Program-made: the position numbers and the translations under genes
Notes under the pieces: model-generated
Databases searched by the model: none
What the model was told of the DNA's origin: nothing
Seen by the model: the letters and a program-made list of their open reading frames with translations, nothing else
Part shown: positions 25,527 to 33,565 of the stretch, piece after piece
Layout: each line of letters opens with the position of its first letter
Position numbering within the stretch: the stretch's first letter is position 1
Assembly: GCF_028823685.1 (NCBI RefSeq)
Contig: NZ_JAPEHZ010000007.1
Location: forward strand, 24,124 to 61,547
Direction: 5' to 3'
DNA length: 37,424 bases
Source of the DNA: Tenacibaculum sp. L6
GTDB lineage: Bacteria; Bacteroidota; Bacteroidia; Flavobacteriales; Flavobacteriaceae

Positions 25527-26455
25527 ATGAAAATGATACCGTTATAGACGAGCTTGTTCGTAATATGACATCTAACTTTATAGGTGAGGTTTTTATTGAA
25601 GAATTAGAGTTTTTATTAAAAAAAGATGTCTCAGAAGTATTAATTGTGAAAAATCACGGTATGAATACTAGAGCTCAATCTAAAGATGTTTTGTCTATTA
25701 ATTCAAATTTTATTGCTAAAGACACAGGGTTTGAAGAGAACTTAGTAGTAAATTTAAGTAGAAATAGTATATATCATCAGTTACCAGAAATATTATTTTA
25801 CCCTCTTTCCTTAGGGGTTAATTCAGATAATAAGAAGGAAGTAGTTGATACAATTCGTAGAAATAGGGAAAAAGAAAAAGGAGATATTAATTTTTTTACA
25901 CTATTTGATACAGAAATATTTAAAGAAAGAGTTAGGATTAATAATAGAAGCTTAAACTTTTTTTCAGACAAAAAATCAAAACAAAACCTATTAAATATTT
26001 TTAAACAAATTATAGGTTTTGATATAGAAATATCAGATGAGTCATTGTATAAACTATTTCTTAATTTATGTAAGTCTGAGTTTTTTAAAGAGAATTTAGT
26101 CGAGTTAGAAAAACTAATACAAATTGTTTTAGGCTTAAAAGTAGAGCTTAGTTATATACCTTGTGCTATAAAAGAATCTCCTTTTTTAAGTTTAGGAGAT
26201 GCTGTTTTAGGAGTAGATCTAGGTTTAAGTGGTGAGGTTTATAGTGAGATAGATGATGTTAAAGTAGTTGTGGTATTAGAAAAAGAAGTAGAAAACTTTA
26301 AAGTTTTAGAAAAAAGTGTTTTACAAATAAAGGAAGTGTTAAACTTCTTTTTAATTTCCTCAAGAAAAATTCATATCACTTATAAAACAAACTCTGATCA
26401 ATCTTTTGTTTTATCAGAAAGATTTTTAGGGTATGATTCATATTTAACTAAATAA
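25511..26455 (+). CDS. tssG: T6SS baseplate protein TssG
   Basis: 314 aa. It starts inside the end of tssH (16-base overlap) and is the partner of TssF and TssK in the wedge. The family is poorly conserved. Visible TssG-like features are the N-terminal FIGEVFIEELEFLLKKDVSE, LPEILFYPLSLGVNS, INNRSLNFFSD and the C-terminal SLGDAVLGVDLGLSGEVYS block followed by a beta/alpha end (HITYKTNSDQSFVLSERFLGYDSYL). The call depends strongly on position between tssH and tssN. Confidence 0.85.
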   Translation: MGASVNENDTVIDELVRNMTSNFIGEVFIEELEFLLKKDVSEVLIVKNHGMNTRAQSKDVLSINSNFIAKDTGFEENLVVNLSRNSIYHQLPEILFYPLSLGVNSDNKKEVVDTIRRNREKEKGDINFFTLFDTEIFKERVRINNRSLNFFSDKKSKQNLLNIFKQIIGFDIEISDESLYKLFLNLCKSEFFKENLVELEKLIQIVLGLKVELSYIPCAIKESPFLSLGDAVLGVDLGLSGEVYSEIDDVKVVVVLEKEVENFKVLEKSVLQIKEVLNFFLISSRKIHITYKTNSDQSFVLSERFLGYDSYLTK

Positions 26456-26469
26456 GAAAAGAAAAAGTT

Positions 26470-27348
26470 ATGAACATAATAATAGTATATTTTTTAAAAT
26501 TTCTTTTAGCACCATTAATAGCTATTGTTTCTTTAATGGTATTAAATAACATAGTAAAAGCAAAAAAATCGTTTAATATAAAAAAGGCAATAGTCTTGGT
26601 TTTATTGCTAACTATAGTTCTAGTAGCCCCAGTTTTAATTAGTTTATTAAAATATGAATTTGTTTGGGTAGGGTTGATACTCACAGTTTTGTGTTATCTT
26701 TTTATAGGTGTGTTTTTCATGCTTTTTCAAAATACAAAGTTTTACAAATCTATAGGCCTAGATAATAAATTCCATACACTATTTTTTGCTTTTATAGTAA
26801 TGCTTCTTTCAGGGTGGCTGTATTATCTAATTTTTGAAAAAATAAGTAATTTACCTTACGCACTTTGGGCAATGTTATCAATAATTTGGTTTGTGTTACC
26901 ATTACTATACACAATGTCTTTAGAATACTTTTTAAACATATCAAAACCATTTTATAAAGCCTGGAATGTTTCAGATAATGGAGTTAGTGATATGTATTGG
27001 GATAATGTAGACGTTTTTAAATTAATACAAGTAACAGTAAAAATTAAAAGAAATCCAGAAGATAAAAACTACAGTTCTTTTTCAGTAAAGTTACCCATGG
27101 AGGTATCAGTAGGTATGTGGTTTAATCGATTTATAGAAGATCAAAACTTTAGATTTCCTGATAGAATGATTGATACTTATTTGGAGGGAGAGCCAATTGG
27201 TTGGATTTTTTACACAAACAAATGGTTTAATTTTCCTCTTTTTACAAAAGTCTTAGACGCTGAAAAAGACGGGAAGTTTAATAAAATAAGGAATAAACAA
27301 ACTATATATATAAGAAGAACTGCATTAAACACCATTGAAGATGAATAA
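26470..27348 (+). CDS. tssN: T6SS subtype-iii membrane protein TssN
   Basis: 292 aa inner membrane protein specific to Bacteroidota T6SS. About five hydrophobic segments lie in residues 4-25, 38-58, 63-85, 97-120 and 130-155. A soluble C-terminal domain of about 130 residues follows (SDMYWDNVDVFKLIQVTVKI, VGMWFNRFIEDQNF, EPIGWIFYTNKWF). In this subtype TssN is part of the envelope complex that replaces TssJLM and is thought to dock the cytoplasmic baseplate. Its stop overlaps a possible upstream tssK start. Confidence 0.9.
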   Translation: MNIIIVYFLKFLLAPLIAIVSLMVLNNIVKAKKSFNIKKAIVLVLLLTIVLVAPVLISLLKYEFVWVGLILTVLCYLFIGVFFMLFQNTKFYKSIGLDNKFHTLFFAFIVMLLSGWLYYLIFEKISNLPYALWAMLSIIWFVLPLLYTMSLEYFLNISKPFYKAWNVSDNGVSDMYWDNVDVFKLIQVTVKIKRNPEDKNYSSFSVKLPMEVSVGMWFNRFIEDQNFRFPDRMIDTYLEGEPIGWIFYTNKWFNFPLFTKVLDAEKDGKFNKIRNKQTIYIRRTALNTIEDE

Positions 27349-27361
27349 GAAAAATAATAAA

Positions 27362-28507
27362 ATGAATTACTTACCAATAAATTGGACTGACGGAGTAAAA
27401 ATATCTGCAGAACATTTTTTTAAAAATTATAACAACACAATTGAAACCATAAAAGACTACAATTCGGTTTCTCTTAAAAATTATGAATATGGATTAGTTG
27501 ATGGAGGAACTAATTTTGAAAACCTACAATTAGATGTTTTAAACGATGGAGATAACTCTTTAGTAATAAAACTGAAATCTTGTAACGCCATCACAGAAAA
27601 AGGATACAGGATTATGTATCACCGAGATTTGTATGGGGCAAATTCACCATCAGTAACATTAAAAACATCTGATTTTGATAAAACAGAAAGCGAAGAATTT
27701 TATATAATGCTTTCGCTATCTCCATTTGAGTATTTACCAGTAGGTATTCCAGACCCTGAAGTTATACCTTTACATCATCCTAATGTATTACCTAAATTAG
27801 AACTACATACACTTCCAGTTTCAAAAATTAATACTAGCTTTTTAAAAGAACACTTTTTGGTCATAGGAAAGGTGTTATGGACAAATGGATTGTTTTCTAT
27901 TGATGAAAGTTATGTGCCTCCTGTTGTTAATTTAACATCTAATGAAAGGTTAGAAGGATTTGGAAAAGGGTTATTACAAATGCTTATTAAGTCTAAAAAC
28001 TATTCGATTAAAATTTTCAAAAAAAATAATGGGCAAAAAAGCAGTAATAAATTAGTAGCCAATACCTTTTCAATTTGCAGTAAACTGCAAGAGTACTACA
28101 GTGATAATATTTTTAATTTAGAAAATATTTCTACTAGTAGATCACCTATGTATTTGGTTGATAGGTTAGTGGTGTTAGCAAATAAGCTTTCTATTTGCTT
28201 GAGTATTATGGATGATAAAGAGAAAGAGCAATTACTACAATATTATTATCAATGGACAGACATTAAGCCTTCTGTTTTCCTTGATGCAATAGTTGATGCT
28301 GTAAACGTTAAGTACAACCATATTGAGATAGCAGAAACGTTTGATGTGCTAAATAGGTTTGTAGTTATGTTGGAGCGCGTATTTAAAAAGATGAGTGAAC
28401 TAGAGTATATAGGACAAAGAAAAGATAATATCGTAATTAATGAAGAGTCTGGAGCGCAATTCAATAGAAATAGAGGTAAAAATAGTACTTGGAGTATAAT
28501 TGATTAA
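27362..28507 (+). CDS. tssK: T6SS baseplate-membrane connector TssK
   Basis: 381 aa from the ATG at 27362 (MNYLPINWTDGVKISAEHF, the typical TssK N-terminus). An in-frame ATG at 27341 overlapping the tssN stop would add seven residues; the later start has the more A-rich leader that Bacteroidota favour. TssK trimers join the TssEFG baseplate to the membrane complex. The middle part has the conserved PVGIPDPEVIPLHHPNVLPKL pattern and the second half is helical (MYLVDRLVVLANKLSICLSI). Confidence 0.92.
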   Translation: MNYLPINWTDGVKISAEHFFKNYNNTIETIKDYNSVSLKNYEYGLVDGGTNFENLQLDVLNDGDNSLVIKLKSCNAITEKGYRIMYHRDLYGANSPSVTLKTSDFDKTESEEFYIMLSLSPFEYLPVGIPDPEVIPLHHPNVLPKLELHTLPVSKINTSFLKEHFLVIGKVLWTNGLFSIDESYVPPVVNLTSNERLEGFGKGLLQMLIKSKNYSIKIFKKNNGQKSSNKLVANTFSICSKLQEYYSDNIFNLENISTSRSPMYLVDRLVVLANKLSICLSIMDDKEKEQLLQYYYQWTDIKPSVFLDAIVDAVNVKYNHIEIAETFDVLNRFVVMLERVFKKMSELEYIGQRKDNIVINEESGAQFNRNRGKNSTWSIID

Positions 28508-28519
28508 TATAAATTTCTT

Positions 28520-29017
28520 ATGAAAGCTTTAAATCACAAAGAAAGGAGAAAACAAATACTTAAGTTTTTTGCATCATTCTCTTTAACAGCAGTAGTCGTA
28601 TTCTTTTGTTTATATGTCACTTTAATTATAGCAGAAAAAGGGGTTGTTTTAATTGAGAGTAAACAATCTCATTACAATGAAGTTTTTAAAAAACAAGCTA
28701 TGTTAAATTTTAAAATGGAAGAGCTTTTTAAAAACCTATATAGTTTAAAAAATAAAAGAAGGAATATTGGAGAATATAGGCAAATGCAGAAGATTATAAC
28801 TAACACCAGAGTAGAAATAAGACAAAGTATAGATAGTACAAAAAAAGAAAACAACTATTACAAAATTTACGGTGAGTTTTTGTCTGAAATAAGGAATATA
28901 CAATCACTTCTTGAAAATTATAACAAAGAAGTTAATACAAGAGAAGCCAATAAAGAACAATTAGAAAAGTGCAGAGAGAAATATAAAGATTTAAATAAAA
29001 ATTTAAATAAAGAGTAA
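28520..29017 (+). CDS. T6SS subtype-iii single-pass membrane protein (TssO/TssQ-type)
   Basis: 165 aa. A basic N-terminus (MKALNHKERRKQILKFF) is followed by one membrane segment at about residues 18-40. The rest is a long helical, coiled-coil-rich region ending in EQLEKCREKYKDLN. Topology suggests a short cytoplasmic N-terminus and a periplasmic stalk. Position between tssK and the PKD protein, and the likeness to the next gene, place it among the TssO/TssQ envelope proteins of this subtype. Known TssQ is described as a lipoprotein and no lipobox is seen here, so TssO is the better guess. Confidence 0.72.
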   Translation: MKALNHKERRKQILKFFASFSLTAVVVFFCLYVTLIIAEKGVVLIESKQSHYNEVFKKQAMLNFKMEELFKNLYSLKNKRRNIGEYRQMQKIITNTRVEIRQSIDSTKKENNYYKIYGEFLSEIRNIQSLLENYNKEVNTREANKEQLEKCREKYKDLNKNLNKE

Positions 29018-29020
29018 GCT

Positions 29021-29467
29021 ATGGATAAACATGAGATTTTTTGGGAAAAAATAAGGTTTTCTCTTTTGTTTATAATAATTTCTACAGTAGTGTTTATAAT
29101 ACTAACTAAATTTATATTTAAAGTGCCTGTAGTAGAAAGCAAAGAGCTGCTAAATAGTATTGACGCTTCAGAAGAAATTTTTGATATTCAGGAAGAATAC
29201 ACAAAAAAAATAAAAAATACACATAAAAAAATTCAAGAAATACCTTTTGATGTTATTCAAATTCAGGTATTAGACGAGTTAGATAAGGAAATTCAACAAT
29301 ACAAAAAAATTTATAGAGATAACGATATGAATAATAGATATATATTCGGAGTTCAATCATCAAAAACGCTTAAAATGTTTTTCGATTTGAGTGAAGAATA
29401 CAATGCTTTAAAAAGGAATAATAAAGTTCTGAAAGAAAATCTAGAAGAATGTAAAGCTAATATTTAA
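29021..29467 (+). CDS. tssO: T6SS subtype-iii single-pass membrane protein TssO
   Basis: 148 aa. It has the same plan as the gene before it: one membrane segment at about residues 12-34 followed by FKVPVVESKELL, which resembles TssO starts in other flavobacteria, then a helical region and a C-terminal coiled coil ending in NLEECKANI. It is probably an inner membrane anchor with a periplasmic helical domain in the TssNQOPR complex. It lies three bases after the previous stop and ten before the PKD gene. The two small genes may be paralogues; which of them deserves the TssO name needs a profile search. Confidence 0.72.
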   Translation: MDKHEIFWEKIRFSLLFIIISTVVFIILTKFIFKVPVVESKELLNSIDASEEIFDIQEEYTKKIKNTHKKIQEIPFDVIQIQVLDELDKEIQQYKKIYRDNDMNNRYIFGVQSSKTLKMFFDLSEEYNALKRNNKVLKENLEECKANI

Positions 29468-29477
29468 ATAAAAGAAT

Positions 29478-30410
29478 ATGTCTAATAAATTTAAATTATC
29501 AGCTTTAATTTTTATAGCTTTATTAGTATTAATACTGGCCATATTTGCACCTTATAAATCAAGACTCAGTAATTTAGATTTTTACGTGTCTGAATCTAAT
29601 AGTAACTACCAGTTTGAGGTTGGTGAAAAACTGTTTTTCCTTTTAAATGATACGAGTTTAGTTGAAGGAAGAAAAGTGGTGTGGCATATGGGAAATGGAG
29701 ATTCTATAGTAAAACCAGGAAATATCGATTATAAATACCGTAAAGAAGGTAAGTATTTAGTATCAATAAAAATAAACGATAAGTTTACTGTTTCAAAACA
29801 AATAGGTATAGTTTCTTTACCAAAACTATCACCTAGAGACTCTTTGGTTACATTGCATGGCGTAGATGAAGGTTATGTAGGAGAAGAATTAGTGTTTTTT
29901 ACCGAGGGAAAAGGAATAAATACCTGGTATTGGGAGTTTGGAGAAACAGGTACAGTTGATGCTTATGAAGAACAAGTAATTTACAGATATAGTAAACCAG
30001 GAGACTACAGGGTAAAACTTCAAACAAATACATTAAAATACCCAATATTTCATAATATAAAGATTTTACCAAGATTTGAAAAAGTTGAGGAATTAGAAAA
30101 AGTAGACTCTTTAGGGGTTGTGCAAAATGATATTAGAAAAAGACTTCAAGCAATAGCAGATAGCAAGGTTACAGATAGAGAAACTTTTTATAAAAACTTA
30201 AATTATATAAAAAATAACTATACATGTAATCAAGCAGAAGACATACTTGTAATTGTTAATGGAGGAAGGTATAATGACTTTTTTAGTTACTGCCAAGGTT
30301 TACACTATTTAGAAAATAAGAAAAGAAGCAAAATAATTATAAATAAAGTTGAAATAGATACAATTAAATGTTTCAAAAGATTAAATGTAACACAAAGTTT
30401 ACTAAGATAA
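29478..30410 (+). CDS. tssP: T6SS subtype-iii periplasmic protein with PKD domains (TssP-like)
   Basis: 310 aa. An N-terminal membrane segment at about residues 7-25 lacks a lipobox, so it is a signal anchor. Two PKD-like (Ig-fold) domains follow: the first around WHMGNGDSIV...YKYRKEGKYLVSIKI (about 72-112), the second around WYWEFGETG...YRYSKPGDYRVKL (about 152-187). The C-terminal third is helical with two or more cysteines (NNYTCNQAEDILV, FSYCQGLHYL, IDTIKCFKRL). Subtype-iii clusters regularly carry such a protein and I equate it with TssP; the letter assignment is less sure than the membership. The tssR start follows its stop by two bases. Confidence 0.75.
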   Translation: MSNKFKLSALIFIALLVLILAIFAPYKSRLSNLDFYVSESNSNYQFEVGEKLFFLLNDTSLVEGRKVVWHMGNGDSIVKPGNIDYKYRKEGKYLVSIKINDKFTVSKQIGIVSLPKLSPRDSLVTLHGVDEGYVGEELVFFTEGKGINTWYWEFGETGTVDAYEEQVIYRYSKPGDYRVKLQTNTLKYPIFHNIKILPRFEKVEELEKVDSLGVVQNDIRKRLQAIADSKVTDRETFYKNLNYIKNNYTCNQAEDILVIVNGGRYNDFFSYCQGLHYLENKKRSKIIINKVEIDTIKCFKRLNVTQSLLR

Positions 30411-30412
30411 TA

Positions 30413-32737
30413 ATGCAAAAAAAAATAACACTTTTTATTTTTTTGCTGTTGCTATATTCCTTCCCTATTGTATCACAAACTATAGGGAAATATGAGAAAG
30501 TAAAAGAAGTAAAAACTGATAGGTTTAACTATCTAAAAAAAGCAAAAACGAAGCACGATGCTTCGTTAAAAATGGTCTTTTCAGATAGAGAGGAAAACTC
30601 TTTTTATAAAGGACCATATGTGCAAGAAAAGTTTAAGAAAAAAGGATTACTTACTCCGTTGTATGTAATTGATGAAAAAGAAAACTCGTATGAAGTAGTA
30701 GTAGCCAACCCAGATCAAATAGGAAAACCCAAAGGATTGTTTTCTATGTTCTATGGAGATAAGTTTAACTTTAAAGATTCAGAGCAAGTAGAATATTTAG
30801 GATGGATTCCTACAAGTAATGTAATAGAGTATAATCATTCGTTTTTAGAAACATGTAATAATAAACCTATAAAATATAAGGTAGGAACAGATAAAACGTT
30901 ACGACTTTTTGATTTGAAACCATATATGGAAGTAGACTCTGTAAATGTGTTTAAAGATCCCTTTTTTAGAACAAAGTCAAACAAAAAGTTAGTGTCTAAT
31001 CAAATTGTATACCCTTATAAGTATGATGAAAAAGGGAAAGCAGTATTTGTGTCAGATAAACCCGTTTTAAAAGACTCTATTTCTCAAACAGTAGGTTGGA
31101 TACCATCAAACTTAATTACACGTATTGGACAAAGTCAAGTATATGTTATAAATGACACTGATAGTTTATTGGCAGTTAGTAATAAAGATACAATTCAACT
31201 TACAGGTGAAGATGTATTGTCTAAATACTTATATACAGGATATAAAAACTTAAAAACAGATGTTACTAAAGACTTGATAGCTCCAGTACATGTTTGGAAT
31301 CATGATAAAAATAAACTTATTAATGTAAAAGGAAATAGCTTTTATACAAAAGAAATAAAATTTATGAAAGAGGAGTCGAAGGTAGTAAACTTCCATTTTA
31401 TTTCTAAAAATGAGGAAAGCGAACATCTAAAAAAAATATTGAACTCATTACAAAGTTTATACATAACCTTATTTCAAGAACCTACTGAAGCTCAATACAG
31501 TTTTTCTGCAATTTTAGTCGATAGAAAAGGAACAGCAATATTAGAAAAAACAAGCTCTTTTTCAGAGTGGATTAGCTTTGTTGAATCTTTTATAGAAAGT
31601 AATCAAAACAATTTAGCTGTAGAATACGTTGAAAAAACAATGTCTATTCCCAAAGCAGTAAATTATGTAATAGATAATTTTTCAGATGAAAATAAGCGTT
31701 TTGAAAACAATTTCTTCATCATTGCTTCAAGCAAAGAAAACACGAATGATATTAAAAGGCAAAAAGATACTTTTTTTGAAAAAATAGCTAAAAAATCACC
31801 TAAAATTATTTTTGCACAATTAGACAATAATCAAAGTGTAAGATCTCAGAATTATATATTAGGAAGCAAAGAGTTTTTGTATAAAACAGGAAAATATTAT
31901 AATGAATTTATCAAGAATTTTATTGTGGATAATGAAATTATAGTAGAAAACAATATCCTAAAAAAGATACCTGCTGATGAAGATAATATTTATGTGTACG
32001 ATGCTCCAGATAATAGCCTTTTTAATGGAGGCGTTATTTTTCCAAGAATAGAAAGTTCATTAACTCCTCTATCTTTAGAAAAAGCGATAGATACTGTTTT
32101 AAAAAGATCTACATTAACAAATAATAAGCTTATATCCTCGTTAAATTACTTTAATAAAAAACTAGGAGTTTTAAGAAGTGAACCAAGCACAACGATAAAA
32201 ACAAGATATAAAGAGTTAAATACAGACAGCTTACGTCTTTTTCAATTAAGCAGAAACAATTTACATGAAGTATTGTACCAAAAAGTATCATTACTTAACG
32301 ATAGTATAATAAAAAAAGGCTATGTCTTAGATAAAGATGAAATTATAGAATTAATAGAAAATTATCGCAGCACATTTCCTCAAATGGCAAAACCCATTAC
32401 AAGAAAAAAGCGAAGAGTAATAAAACGATTGTACCAAAAACAAATAAAAATATTAAACAAAGCTGCCTATAGATATGTTTTAAGTAGAAAAGCAACAATA
32501 GCAGATTTATTTTACTTTAAATCAGGAATTCCTTTAAATCATGAAGGATATTACTGTTTAGGAATATATAAATTGCCAAGAAAAAGAGTAGGAAAAAATG
32601 GTTTTGAAAAGTTTTATTTTCAACAATATGAAAAAATAGATAAATTAGAAGAATTATTTTTAAAAAATAAGTTGCAAAAAGTAGAAGAAGGTTATAGAAG
32701 TGAAGTGTACTTTATACCTTTAGAACTGTTGCCCTAG
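30413..32737 (+). CDS. tssR: T6SS subtype-iii periplasmic protein TssR
   Basis: 774 aa from the ATG at 30413, directly after the previous stop and followed by a cleavable signal peptide (LFIFLLLLYSFPIVSQ). A frame extension to 30368 would place extra residues before the signal peptide and overlap the upstream gene, so it is rejected. The N-terminal half has two SH3-like units, each marked by GWIP (about residues 130 and 227). The centre looks like a von Willebrand A-type alpha/beta domain (VVNFHFISKNEESEHLKKIL, then FSAILVDRKG and NNFFIIASS). A helical C-terminal third follows. TssR is the large envelope component unique to this subtype. Confidence 0.88.
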   Translation: MQKKITLFIFLLLLYSFPIVSQTIGKYEKVKEVKTDRFNYLKKAKTKHDASLKMVFSDREENSFYKGPYVQEKFKKKGLLTPLYVIDEKENSYEVVVANPDQIGKPKGLFSMFYGDKFNFKDSEQVEYLGWIPTSNVIEYNHSFLETCNNKPIKYKVGTDKTLRLFDLKPYMEVDSVNVFKDPFFRTKSNKKLVSNQIVYPYKYDEKGKAVFVSDKPVLKDSISQTVGWIPSNLITRIGQSQVYVINDTDSLLAVSNKDTIQLTGEDVLSKYLYTGYKNLKTDVTKDLIAPVHVWNHDKNKLINVKGNSFYTKEIKFMKEESKVVNFHFISKNEESEHLKKILNSLQSLYITLFQEPTEAQYSFSAILVDRKGTAILEKTSSFSEWISFVESFIESNQNNLAVEYVEKTMSIPKAVNYVIDNFSDENKRFENNFFIIASSKENTNDIKRQKDTFFEKIAKKSPKIIFAQLDNNQSVRSQNYILGSKEFLYKTGKYYNEFIKNFIVDNEIIVENNILKKIPADEDNIYVYDAPDNSLFNGGVIFPRIESSLTPLSLEKAIDTVLKRSTLTNNKLISSLNYFNKKLGVLRSEPSTTIKTRYKELNTDSLRLFQLSRNNLHEVLYQKVSLLNDSIIKKGYVLDKDEIIELIENYRSTFPQMAKPITRKKRRVIKRLYQKQIKILNKAAYRYVLSRKATIADLFYFKSGIPLNHEGYYCLGIYKLPRKRVGKNGFEKFYFQQYEKIDKLEELFLKNKLQKVEEGYRSEVYFIPLELLP

Positions 32738-32773
32738 TTAATAGTTAGGAAGAACCCCGAAAATTGCCTAAAA

Positions 32774-33559
32774 ATGAATGTTAAAGCAAAGCTATTTGTA
32801 TGTGGAGAAGAACGAGAACTTTTCAATACAAATTTAAATTACAATCGGCTTATTGATTGGAACGGAAAACCTACCTCTGCCTTAATGGGAGGAATCATCT
32901 CAGTTACATTTGAATCGCAAATGTATGATGATAGTTTTTTAGAGTGGATAATCGCAGACAGAACCGAAAACAAAAAAATACCATATCCTTTTGACTTATA
33001 TCAGTTAAGAGACGGTAAAATTGTTTTTTATCAAGATGATTATGACGGATTAGAAATTTTTGAATACAACTTTCAAGATGGTACACTCATCAATTACCAT
33101 GAAAGGTTTTGTAATCAGTCAGGTATGCAGGTAACTCTAACCATATCTCCAGCTATGCAAGACTATCGATTTTTTAATAACTCTAGCTGGAGTAAAAAAA
33201 GTACTACACGTTATATAAAACACTGGCAAGAAAGTTTTATACCAATAAAAGAAGCTACACCATACAAAGCTAAAGAAGATACAACACCGCGTTTTACTTG
33301 TTACTATACCGACCTTGAAGGTAATAAACAAGCAGAACCACATACAGGAGAAGAAGTGTACTTAGTATTGAAAACAGAAAATGCTATAGGACAAACAATA
33401 GATATTGATTTAAGTAACCACACCAAAGATTTTGTATACAACGATAAGGTTATAGAAAACGATATTATAAAAGATTTTAAGGTAACTAGTAGCGAACATA
33501 AATTGAAGTTACGTGTAGTTGTTCAACAAGAAGGAGAAAGAGAAACAATACAAAATTAA
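32774..33559 (+). CDS. tssD: Extended Hcp (TssD) tube protein with C-terminal module
   Basis: 261 aa, about twice the usual Hcp length. Residues 1-150 fit the Bacteroidota TssD/Hcp fold: NVKAKLFVCGEERELFN, DWNGKPTSALMGGIISVTFES, DDSFLEWII, DGKIVFYQDD and the C-terminal strand region NYHERFCNQSGMQVTLTISPA. Residues about 160-261 are an added beta-rich module (TGEEVYLVLKTENAIGQTI, FKVTSSEHKLKLRVV). A related segment occurs in the next protein at residues 117-138. I infer a cargo-type Hcp whose extension engages, or stands in for, effector contacts. It lies at the end of the structural operon, 36 bases after tssR. Confidence 0.85.
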   Translation: MNVKAKLFVCGEERELFNTNLNYNRLIDWNGKPTSALMGGIISVTFESQMYDDSFLEWIIADRTENKKIPYPFDLYQLRDGKIVFYQDDYDGLEIFEYNFQDGTLINYHERFCNQSGMQVTLTISPAMQDYRFFNNSSWSKKSTTRYIKHWQESFIPIKEATPYKAKEDTTPRFTCYYTDLEGNKQAEPHTGEEVYLVLKTENAIGQTIDIDLSNHTKDFVYNDKVIENDIIKDFKVTSSEHKLKLRVVVQQEGERETIQN

Positions 33560-33565
33560 TTAGCT

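Noticed and set aside
30368-30412. Upstream start for TssR
   Set aside because: It lies within the end of the preceding gene and would push the signal peptide 15 residues inward.
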